Shown one piece after another: positions 24,886 to 32,611 of a stretch of DNA of 64,000 bases. This DNA is from an uncultured Clostridia bacterium (GTDB lineage: Bacteria; Bacillota; Clostridia; Christensenellales; Borkfalkiaceae). Positions within the stretch are counted from its first letter, which is position 1; every line of letters begins with the position of its first letter. Made by a program: the position numbers and the translations under genes. The stretch lies in NCBI GenBank assembly GCA_934254815.1, contig CAKQME010000014.1, positions 6,618 through 70,617 on the forward strand, in the 5' to 3' direction. The notes beneath the pieces were generated by a model, which worked only from the letters and a program-made list of their open reading frames with translations, was not told where the DNA came from and made no database searches.

Positions 24886-25332
24886 TATTGTAATATTAAG
24901 CTTCACTGCGCGATAGTTACAATAATTAGTAGCCTGAGCCGTAGCTATAGTAATATAGTATTTGCCGCATTCGCGAAGAAAATCGACTTTTTTATATCTG
25001 TTGTCTTTATCCCACTCGGGAACCGATTCGTCTAAATATTCGATATTTATATTAAACTCCTCATACCCTTTTTTATATTCCGGTTTTTTTGTTCCGACCG
25101 AACAAGAATATTCATAAATATAGCAATAACGTTCTGTGCCGTTAAACGGTAAAGTTTTTTCATATAAATTTTCGTTTTGCTTGAAAATAACTTTAAGGTC
25201 GTCGCCGCACATTACGGTTATAACGGGGTCGGGTTTTTCCGCGGCGGGTTTAACAAATATTGTCGCTGCTAACAGAGCGCAAGCTATAATAGATAATATA
25301 ATAATCGTTATGGTTGATTTTCTTGTTTTCAT
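24880..25332 (-). CDS. hypothetical one-helix membrane-anchored protein (island paralogue 1)
   Basis: 150 residues from the ATG at 25332 (an in-frame ATG at 25395 is also possible; neither has a clear ribosome site). One hydrophobic helix (STITIIILSIIACALLAATIF) is followed by a beta-rich outer domain with VITVMCGDD, YCYIYEYSCS and an ending NYRAVKLNITII. It shares with the 29969 gene the helix position, the (M/Q)CGD motif after the helix, and the closing pattern Y-x-NYR-x-(V/I)-x-L. The two genes bracket the giant surface protein gene. No known domain is recognised; a role in export, anchoring or immunity for the large protein is only a guess. Confidence 0.65.
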   Translation of the reverse strand: MKTRKSTITIIILSIIACALLAATIFVKPAAEKPDPVITVMCGDDLKVIFKQNENLYEKTLPFNGTERYCYIYEYSCSVGTKKPEYKKGYEEFNINIEYLDESVPEWDKDNRYKKVDFLRECGKYYITIATAQATNYCNYRAVKLNITII

Positions 25333-25498
25333 AGTTATAGATTGTTTATTATATATGGTGGACAAGCATTTATCGCTGCGATATAGTTTTCCCATTTTTT
25401 ATATCAATAAAATCAGTTATAATATCTCTATGTCTCCATTATGCCGATGTCATAATGATACATAAGATAAGTGTCTATCTTTCATGAATATATTTTGA

Positions 25499-25534
25499 GT
25501 AGTGCTATGTCGTCAAGAAACGACATAGCACTAC
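25499..25534 (-). terminator. hairpin after the giant surface protein gene
   Basis: Perfect 15-bp stem GTAGTGCTATGTCGT (25499-25513) with its complement at 25520-25534, 6-nt loop, 7 nt after the stop. The U-tract on the minus strand is weak (TCAAAATAT). Confidence 0.65.
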
Positions 25535-25541
25535 AATGTAT

Positions 25542-28500
25542 TTAAGCGTTTAATAGCACAGAATATCTTTCTATAAGGTGATTTATTTTTTCAACATCAA
25601 TTAAGCCTTTTCCTATTGACACTTTTAAATACTGACCTTTGAATGCTGTAAAAATATTTTGAGAAACATTAAAAATTTCTGAGAATTCCTCATAAGTATA
25701 AAGCCCGTATTGGTTAATATCGTTAGACATCTTGAGTTCATCGTAAGTCATTGTCTCTGGAGAAACATCAAAAATATTAACAAAACCCTCCGTGGCTCCC
25801 GGTGCTGATAACATTCCGTTGACATAGTAACATAGATAACCATAGGTTACAGGACTCCAAGCGGTTGTATACTCTTCGGTGATTGTTACGTTTGTGAGCT
25901 GAACTGTAGTCCAAATAAATTCGCCATTATCGTCAACTGACTGTTTATTAAAGTAATGTCCGATATATTGAGCCGCATCAGACCTAAGATAGATATATTT
26001 GTTTAAACTGCAATCCCAGAATGCGTGTTCAGATATTACTTTCACTGTAGTATTGTCTGAAAAATTTAAATTTATAATTGTATATGAACCGAATGGATCG
26101 TTATCGATAAATAATATGGGTGACGAATCAAATTTGCCGGTTATCATATTCCACACTAAAAGAGATTCGTTGCCTGTTAAGTTTTCGACAGGAATTTGCC
26201 TCCCGTCGGAGAGAGTAATAAGAGTGCCGGCGGCAACACATGAACCGCTGTCTCCGCCACTTGATGGCGCATCAAAGTAATACCCCACTGCGCCATCGGT
26301 AATGTAATTATCTTCAATAGTGATTCCTGGATTTATTGTTACTGAGCCGTTACATGTATAACTGGATATCGACACAGATTTACACATTCTTCCAGCTATT
26401 TGTCCTATGTAAGCGGAGAATCGTGTTGTGGGCGTGTTGACTTTAATTGCGAAAAAAATATTTGAATAATTGCCGCAGTTATTTACAACTCCACCATCGG
26501 CGGCAATACTTACAATGCCTCCTACGCTGGCAGAACTTGTTCCACGAGCTTCAATAATTAATTTACCATAGTTTCTACAAGATAATATTTTAGCTTTTCC
26601 ATTTCTGCCAATTATACCGGAAAAATCAAAGGCTTTTCCGCCTATTGAAGCGTAATTATAGCAGTATTCAACTACAGCATTATCACAATTTATTCCGGCA
26701 ATTGCTCCAAATTCAAAATTTCGTCCATTTAAGTAAATATCTATGGTTGACTGGTCTTTAATATTTGATGGTAACGATGGATTAGTTACTGTTTTCTCAA
26801 TTGTTATATTGCTTATAGTTCCTTTGTTTTGAGCGCAGACAACTCCTACAACTGAGGAGGCAGAAGCGGATGGGTTATCTTCCTTTGTTGTAAAATTTGG
26901 TTTAAAAACCCCCGATTTAATGGTGCCGTTATTTACAAGAATAAAGCCGTAACTTTCTGTATTTGAAATTTCTTTGCTTGTAAACGTTATTATTTTACCA
27001 TTTAAATCAAATGTACCTTTAAAATCTGGTATAGGATTCCAGTTAGTTATAGTTAAATTTCTATATAATTTATATGTATAACTTGGCTTACTTTGATTTG
27101 AAGCGTATTCTCGCATGTTAATAAGATGTCTATTACAGGATATTATATAAGGTGAACTGCTTGTTCCATTTCCTGTTAAGAAAAATCTATTAAATGTTTT
27201 AATTGGTATCTCTTCGATATATATGTCATGACTGCTATTTGTAGAATCTATATTGTAAATTGTAGTATGTCCGCCTGAAGTGTGTAATATTATTTTTTTA
27301 ATTTTAACGGAAAAATTTTCAGAAATATACGGCAATTGATTTTCAATATAATTGTATAAATCAATTTTAGTAAAACTTATATCATTGGCTATGGTATAAG
27401 TATATGAATCATTAAATTCCATTATAAATGAAACTTGTTCGTCAGAGCTTGAATTGGATAAAACATTATAACTCAAGCCATATCCATCGTTATTATTATA
27501 TGTTGCTAAATTAATTTCCGACTTTTCGTAAATGACATAGATATGTAATTGAGCCAGTTGGTGATTTTCTAATGAAGCAACAAGTCCAAGCATATTACTG
27601 TTTTCATCGTTGGTTAGTTGACAGTTTGACGAAACTTGTAACGTATTATTATAAAAACTATATTCTGTATATACAGTGGATTTGGCTATCTGAGAAATGT
27701 AAAAATCACCGACTTTAAGCTTTATTGTGGTTGTCGATCCACGTTGTATTGCTAAATAATTGTTGTTAATTAATTTTGGTAAAGTTTTAATAGTTGAATA
27801 GTCTGAATAGGTTTTCCCATTTACTTCCCATTTGTATGCTGTTTCTGTTTGTACTAATTGAAAAGTTATAGTCCCTATTCCTGAGAAGCCAAAACATAAT
27901 TTGGATTCTAGTTGCGAATGCAGAAATATCAATTCGGATTTTTTTTCGTTATCATAGAGATTTGAAAAAACAGCATTTGTATTACTACAGAATTGATATC
28001 GCACATTTCCCTCATATGAAGCTTGTAGTATATAATCAACATTTGAGGTGGTGACATAAAAGTAAAACTCGCCCTGTATATTGATGTTTTTATATTCGTT
28101 TTCAGCTTCAAATGTTTGAGGCTCTTGTACTAATATTTTTGTGTTTGCCGAATTATTATTTGGGTTTGTAACTACGATAAAATATCTGACATTGTTGCTA
28201 AAATTATAATAACAGAAATTAGAGTTATTTGTTTTTAGTGGGGTAAATGATGATGAGATTATCGATATCTGTAAATTGCTATCGGATGAAATAATTTTTT
28301 TAATGTCACCACTTTCAGCTGTAAGTCCCAAAATAACTGAATCGTTTCCGTTTATTGTTATAGATGAATTATCTAAATCGGTTATCTTACAAGTTAAATA
28401 TCCTGTTATAAGGGATTTTTCTGAGTTGTGTAGTATTATTTTGTAACATACACCTTTGGATAAGGTTACTAAATATTTTCCATTTACTTTTGAAACAGAT

Positions 28501-29954
28501 TGTGATTGTGGAATAGAGAGTGAGGCTCGTTCACAATCAAATATATATTTACCCGAGTATTGCGGTTGAAAGTTTACGGTTTGTTTTCCATTTGGTAAAA
28601 TGTATAGTTGAGTATTTGAGTTTTCAATATTACTGTTTAAGATTGTAAAATTTGGTTCTTGTTCATCAAATAATACTTGATCATTGGATACTGAATAAGT
28701 TTGATGATCGCCGTTTTCGTCTGAGATATATTGCATAGACGACCAATCTGTCAAGCGTTTTGATATTTCAAAATTACAAAATTGATATAAATGGGTTTTA
28801 TAATTACTGTCATTTAACAAAATAATGACTTCAGCATAAGAATTGCTATCATCAGATAATATTAGATCTTTTTTAGGCTCTATTACGGACAAGCGAGAAT
28901 AACCTAGAATGCTTTCATTTTCTTTTTGTGAGGTTCTTGATTGAGATGTATAAATATTATTTTCGTTATTATGTTCAACGGTTATTTCTGTTTTATTATC
29001 ATATAATGTTTCTGAAAATTTGACTAATGTCTTAAATTTGCCTGATTTATCTATAACATTATAGAGTAAACCCACTTTGCTGTCTATCATTTTTTTTAAA
29101 ACAAATTTAGTTGTTGTTGCTATTAAATCTGTTTCAGTTTTATATTTGACTTCCCCAAAATTAAACCTCGCTTGTTGAATAATAACTCCGTTATCAAACT
29201 CTTTATTATAACCATTATCGTTATAATTTAAGGAATTTTCATTCATCACTATATTTAAAAAACTTGTATTAGCTATATAGTACTTGTAACGTGGTAGAGT
29301 TGAGGAATCTATTGATGGGGAATAAATAGACCATTTATATAAACCGTTTTTTGTATCCAGCTTGAACGATTTTTGTAAAATTGGTTCAATCCGCATTTTA
29401 TATTCGCATGTATTGGATATATTTTCAAAGGAAAAATCTATAAGCAATAAATCGAAATAATAGTTGTCTGTGGATGAATCGAAATCTTTAACCAAATAAT
29501 ATCCATATTCTTTTCCATTAAACTGATGGGTGGAATTGTTTGGTAAGTTGTAAAGAAGAGAACTAGGAATAACTTTTGTTATTTCTGAACAATCTGTAGA
29601 TGTTGATGCTTGTTTCATGTCGGAGGCAAAATCTTTAATAGTTCTAACTGATAATGAACCATCGGGATTTAATAGTCGGTCGTTGTCAGTAAAATCTGAT
29701 TCTGTAAATGAATTGGGGGAAGTGTAAGTTGTAATCAGTTTTTGATTGGAAGTAAAGTCTTTAATAGTTCTAACTGATAATGAACTATCGGGATTTAATA
29801 GTCGGTCGTTGTCAGTAAAATCTGATTCTGTAAATGAATTGGGGGAAGCGTAAGTTGTAATCGGTTTTTGATTGGAAGTAAAGTTGGTTATAAAGAGCAA
29901 AACCGATAACATAATAATGAATGCAAATATTAAATTTATTTTTAATTTCTTCAT
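25542..29954 (-). CDS. giant secreted protein with GLUG repeats and C-terminal Hint domain
   Basis: 1470 residues from the ATG at 29954, which has GAGGAAAT 5 nt ahead; an ATG 12 nt upstream overlaps that ribosome site and is less likely. Residues 1-26 are a signal peptide or anchor. Next come two 42-residue tandem copies (SPNSFTESDFTDNDRLLNPD core), a long beta-rich, Asn/Ser/Tyr-rich region, GLUG-type repeats at about residues 1040-1190 (GGIVSIAADGGVVNNCGNYS), then a Hint domain starting at Cys1239 (SCVAAGTLITLSDGRQIPVE; block-B-like VISEHAFWD) and a 100-residue clostridial C-terminal module (GLYTYEEF, KVSIGKG). Hint domains can self-cleave; the intein C-terminal HN is absent, so splicing is unlikely. 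AT-rich codon use and flanking direct repeats suggest transfer. Confidence 0.88.
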   Translation of the reverse strand: MKKLKINLIFAFIIMLSVLLFITNFTSNQKPITTYASPNSFTESDFTDNDRLLNPDSSLSVRTIKDFTSNQKLITTYTSPNSFTESDFTDNDRLLNPDGSLSVRTIKDFASDMKQASTSTDCSEITKVIPSSLLYNLPNNSTHQFNGKEYGYYLVKDFDSSTDNYYFDLLLIDFSFENISNTCEYKMRIEPILQKSFKLDTKNGLYKWSIYSPSIDSSTLPRYKYYIANTSFLNIVMNENSLNYNDNGYNKEFDNGVIIQQARFNFGEVKYKTETDLIATTTKFVLKKMIDSKVGLLYNVIDKSGKFKTLVKFSETLYDNKTEITVEHNNENNIYTSQSRTSQKENESILGYSRLSVIEPKKDLILSDDSNSYAEVIILLNDSNYKTHLYQFCNFEISKRLTDWSSMQYISDENGDHQTYSVSNDQVLFDEQEPNFTILNSNIENSNTQLYILPNGKQTVNFQPQYSGKYIFDCERASLSIPQSQSVSKVNGKYLVTLSKGVCYKIILHNSEKSLITGYLTCKITDLDNSSITINGNDSVILGLTAESGDIKKIISSDSNLQISIISSSFTPLKTNNSNFCYYNFSNNVRYFIVVTNPNNNSANTKILVQEPQTFEAENEYKNINIQGEFYFYVTTSNVDYILQASYEGNVRYQFCSNTNAVFSNLYDNEKKSELIFLHSQLESKLCFGFSGIGTITFQLVQTETAYKWEVNGKTYSDYSTIKTLPKLINNNYLAIQRGSTTTIKLKVGDFYISQIAKSTVYTEYSFYNNTLQVSSNCQLTNDENSNMLGLVASLENHQLAQLHIYVIYEKSEINLATYNNNDGYGLSYNVLSNSSSDEQVSFIMEFNDSYTYTIANDISFTKIDLYNYIENQLPYISENFSVKIKKIILHTSGGHTTIYNIDSTNSSHDIYIEEIPIKTFNRFFLTGNGTSSSPYIISCNRHLINMREYASNQSKPSYTYKLYRNLTITNWNPIPDFKGTFDLNGKIITFTSKEISNTESYGFILVNNGTIKSGVFKPNFTTKEDNPSASASSVVGVVCAQNKGTISNITIEKTVTNPSLPSNIKDQSTIDIYLNGRNFEFGAIAGINCDNAVVEYCYNYASIGGKAFDFSGIIGRNGKAKILSCRNYGKLIIEARGTSSASVGGIVSIAADGGVVNNCGNYSNIFFAIKVNTPTTRFSAYIGQIAGRMCKSVSISSYTCNGSVTINPGITIEDNYITDGAVGYYFDAPSSGGDSGSCVAAGTLITLSDGRQIPVENLTGNESLLVWNMITGKFDSSPILFIDNDPFGSYTIINLNFSDNTTVKVISEHAFWDCSLNKYIYLRSDAAQYIGHYFNKQSVDDNGEFIWTTVQLTNVTITEEYTTAWSPVTYGYLCYYVNGMLSAPGATEGFVNIFDVSPETMTYDELKMSNDINQYGLYTYEEFSEIFNVSQNIFTAFKGQYLKVSIGKGLIDVEKINHLIERYSVLLNA
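29632..29883. repeat. two 126-bp tandem units in the giant protein gene
   Basis: Unit 29632-29757 and unit 29758-29883 are the same except for about three transitions. They encode 42 residues each just after the signal peptide. The near identity shows a recent duplication that stays in frame. Confidence 0.9.
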
Positions 29955-29968
29955 ATATTTCCTCATAA

Positions 29969-30448
29969 TTATATAATTGATAGATACAATACAATTTTTC
30001 TATAATTGTATTCTGTTGAGTTGGGGTCGACTTCTATTGTTACAATGTAGTCGCCTTGTTTTTGAATACTTAATACTGGTGTTTCTATACCGTCGGGGTC
30101 GATATGGACGACTTTTGAGTGTAAAACATTCGGGTATTTGAAATTCTCGATAGTATAGGTGGATTTTCTTTTGTATTTTATATAGGCAACGCGGCAATCA
30201 GTGCTTGTAAGCTCGTTCATTTGTCTTGTTTCATGTAATTCGGAACGGTTTATCGGAAAGTTAAAGTAATCACCGCATTGATAAACCACTTCGATATCGA
30301 CTTTTTTGTTGTCTGAAATTTGTGTTTTTATTGTTGGAACAAGCCAAATTAAAGATACCGTTATCATAAATATTAATATAATTATTATAACTGAATTTAA
30401 ATAAGAAAAACATTGTCTTTCTTTATTGTGAAGATTATAAATCTGCAT
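29969..30448 (-). CDS. hypothetical one-helix membrane-anchored protein (island paralogue 2)
   Basis: 159 residues from the ATG at 30448 (GGGG 9 nt ahead). An in-frame TTG at 30478 overlaps the expected transcription start and is rejected. One helix (SVIIIILIFMITVSLIWLV) follows a 14-residue cytoplasmic part; the outer domain begins with VVYQCGDYFNFPIN and ends EYNYRKIVLYLSII. It resembles the 24880 protein in helix, CGD motif and C-terminal strand pattern. It lies 14 nt upstream of the giant surface protein gene in the same direction and is probably co-transcribed with it. Function unknown. Confidence 0.7.
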   Translation of the reverse strand: MQIYNLHNKERQCFSYLNSVIIIILIFMITVSLIWLVPTIKTQISDNKKVDIEVVYQCGDYFNFPINRSELHETRQMNELTSTDCRVAYIKYKRKSTYTIENFKYPNVLHSKVVHIDPDGIETPVLSIQKQGDYIVTIEVDPNSTEYNYRKIVLYLSII

Positions 30449-30482
30449 TGGACTAACCCCATATAGTTTGTTTTTCAACTGT

Positions 30483-30511
30483 ATTGTAACACAAAATAAT
30501 CATAATGTCAA
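30483..30511 (-). promoter_or_regulatory. promoter of the island operon
   Basis: Minus strand TTGACA (30511-30506), 17-nt spacer, TACAAT (30488-30483). It drives the 159-residue gene and probably the giant protein. Confidence 0.8.
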
Positions 30512-30553
30512 TACAAAGTAAAAATTTTAAAATAATTTTTTAAGCATATAACC

Positions 30554-30579
30554 ACAAAATTACGCCACGATTATTAAAT
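30554..30579. repeat. 26-bp direct repeat, right boundary of the island
   Basis: Identical to 24860-24885. Past it the sequence returns to the GC-richer base composition of the host, 21 nt before the GntR promoter. Confidence 0.85.
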
Positions 30580-30599
30580 ATTTTCGTGCGGCTAAACCG

Positions 30600-30628
30600 T
30601 TGACAAACAAAACGCGGTATGTTATCAT
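30600..30628 (+). promoter_or_regulatory. promoter of the GntR-ABC-LRR operon
   Basis: TTGACA (30600-30605), 17-nt spacer, TATCAT (30623-30628). A nine-codon ORF (ATG 30633, stop TAA) and a small GGCG/CGCC hairpin followed by six T lie at the start of the transcript. Confidence 0.7.
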
Positions 30629-30713
30629 ATAAATGAAACAGGCGTTTTGCGCCGTTTTTTAAAAGCTTTACTGTATCGGTTGAGCGATACAAGTAAAAAG
30701 GAGGTCGACCGTA

Positions 30714-31066
30714 TGAATTTCAAAAGTAACGAGACGTTTGCTTCGCAGATAGTAAAGCGCATCAAAACGGGTATATTCGGCGGTCGGTATGCGGCGGGGA
30801 GTAAACTGAAAGCTATCAGGGAGCTTGCTGCCGAGTGCGAGGTAAATCCGAGCGTGGTGGTTAAAGCCTACGCAGAACTCGAAGCTGACGGCTTGATTTT
30901 TACCGACGGCACTTTAGGTAAATTCGTGACTTGCGATACGGAGACGATAAAGAGAAAACGGGAAGAATTTTTGCTTGACCGATTCGAAGAATTTAAAAGC
31001 GAGCTTCGCGAGTGCGGCGTAAGCGAGGAGGAATTTTTATGTATGACGAAAAAGTATCGGGCGTAG
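30714..31066 (+). CDS. GntR family (YtrA-type) transcriptional regulator
   Basis: 117 residues. The GntR winged helix covers residues 6-75: ASQIVKRIKTGIFGGRYAAG, KLKAIRELAAECEVNPSVVV, KAYAELEADGLIFTDGTLGKFV. Only about 40 residues of helical C-terminus follow, as in the YtrA subfamily, whose genes usually sit with ABC transporters for cell-wall stress or antibiotics. The start at 30714 has AAGGAGG. The gene overlaps the ABC ATPase gene by 28 nt. It is expected to repress its own operon; the inducer is unknown. Confidence 0.93.
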
Positions 31067-31743
31067 GGAAGAGTTTCGGTTGTTACGGAGTGACTAAAAA
31101 CTACGGAAAAAAACAGGTTTTAAACTCGGTAAGTTTCGATTGTAAAAACGGAATCGTCGGTATTTTCGGTTTGAACGGTTCGGGCAAAACTACGCTGCTG
31201 AAAATACTTTCGGGGCTTGACGGATTTTTCAAAGGGTTGCTCTATAAGACGGATTTCGAGGATATAGCCTATATGTCGGTTGAAAATTATTATCCTTGCG
31301 ACGCGCGTATTAAAGACGTTATCGAACTCGGCGGCTGCGCGCTTAAAAATCAGCGGACGGATAAAATATACGAGGAGCTTAAAGCGGCGGACATCAATCC
31401 GAAAAGCCTGATAAAGGGCTTGTCGACGGGTATGCGGCAATACGTTAAATTTCTGCTTACCGTTTACAGCGGCGCAAGCGTTTGTCTGTTCGACGAGCCG
31501 CTTTCCAATCTCGACGTGAATATGCGCGCCAAAATTATCCATACCCTTATAAGCGAAATAACCGACGATAAACTCTTTGTGATTACCACTCACGAAATAA
31601 AAGAGATAGAAAGGTTGATAGACGGTTTTTATATACTTAAAAACGGCAGACTGTCGGAATATCGGCAGTGCGACGAAATAATCGCCGCCACGGGCGAAAG
31701 CATAGAAGATTTTTATAAGGAGAACGTAAATGCGAAAAACTAA
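31039..31743 (+). CDS. ABC transporter ATP-binding protein
   Basis: 234 residues starting at 31039 (GAGGAGGAA upstream). Walker A GLNGSGKTT at about residues 42-50, Walker B SVCLFDEPLSNLD and the switch TTHEIKEIE are normal. The signature is LSTGMRQ rather than LSGGQ, a variant seen in YtrB-like and bacitracin-type ATPases. It follows a YtrA-type regulator and overlaps the permease gene by 14 nt. Confidence 0.93.
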   Translation: MYDEKVSGVGKSFGCYGVTKNYGKKQVLNSVSFDCKNGIVGIFGLNGSGKTTLLKILSGLDGFFKGLLYKTDFEDIAYMSVENYYPCDARIKDVIELGGCALKNQRTDKIYEELKAADINPKSLIKGLSTGMRQYVKFLLTVYSGASVCLFDEPLSNLDVNMRAKIIHTLISEITDDKLFVITTHEIKEIERLIDGFYILKNGRLSEYRQCDEIIAATGESIEDFYKENVNAKN

Positions 31744-32611
31744 CCGTAACGTGTTTCTTTGCGAGCTGAAAAGGTATTCGCTTTTGCCCGCGATTGTCGC
31801 CGCGGCTTACCTGATAGCCGAGATAATAATGTCGGCGGTGTGTTTTTTCTCCGCGCCCGATATAGGCAGAATAATCGCGTTCGACAGAATAGCCGAGATA
31901 TTTCTTTATGTGTTTTTCGCCGTAACGCTTGTATGGAGTTCTTTCCGCCTTTTTGCGGATAAACGCTTTTACGATAAATTACGGATAAACCCGGATAAAT
32001 TGTTTTTGCTGAGAATATTTTTTGTTTTCGGCGCGTGCGCGGCGTTTACGCTTGTATTGATAGGGTTCGGAACTCTGCATATGGTTGCGCTTGGCGCGAA
32101 AGACGATTTTCTGTATGCCGAAGCCAAAATCAAACCGATTCTTTTCTCGTATCAGGGGAAATGCTCTTATTATTTCCTGTTCGCGATTGCGGTGGGGTTG
32201 TCTGCTGCCGCGGCGTATTCCGTCGTAGTCGGAGTTTCGAATATTATTTACTCCCGCAGCGGCGTTCTTGTCAGGGTCGGCGGCGGCGCGCTTATGGTCG
32301 CCGCGATTGTAGTCGCGTTTTGTTGCGTAACGCGGTCGTTGCCGTCTATGCCGGATAAAAACGGCTCTTTCGAATACTCGCTGCCCGTCGGTAAATTGAT
32401 TTTCGACGAACTCACCACCGTCACCGGCTACAAACAGCTCGTCGCTTCGGCATATCCGTCGGTTATACTGTGTTACGTCGCGTGGAACGTTTTAAGCCCT
32501 ATGGACGTAATCGTCGCTCTGCTTTTTATAACGTGGGTGTATTTTTCGTCGGCATTTTTCAACTGTAATCGTAACGACGCTTATTTGTACGATAAGGAGC
32601 AAACAAAATGA
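31730..32611 (+). CDS. ABC transporter membrane protein
   Basis: 293 residues with about six or seven membrane helices in three groups (residues 18-38, 55-75, 95-120, 145-170, 180-205, 250-275). No signature beyond the helix plan is visible; position between the ATPase and a membrane-anchored LRR protein makes it the permease. An AAGGAGA site precedes the ATG. The last codons overlap the next gene by 4 nt (ATGA). Confidence 0.85.
   Translation: MRKTNRNVFLCELKRYSLLPAIVAAAYLIAEIIMSAVCFFSAPDIGRIIAFDRIAEIFLYVFFAVTLVWSSFRLFADKRFYDKLRINPDKLFLLRIFFVFGACAAFTLVLIGFGTLHMVALGAKDDFLYAEAKIKPILFSYQGKCSYYFLFAIAVGLSAAAAYSVVVGVSNIIYSRSGVLVRVGGGALMVAAIVVAFCCVTRSLPSMPDKNGSFEYSLPVGKLIFDELTTVTGYKQLVASAYPSVILCYVAWNVLSPMDVIVALLFITWVYFSSAFFNCNRNDAYLYDKEQTK

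Noticed and set aside
26238..26240. Intein in the giant surface protein
   Set aside because: The Hint domain has the N-terminal Cys but no C-terminal His-Asn followed by Cys/Ser/Thr and no extein similarity after it, so protein splicing is not supported.
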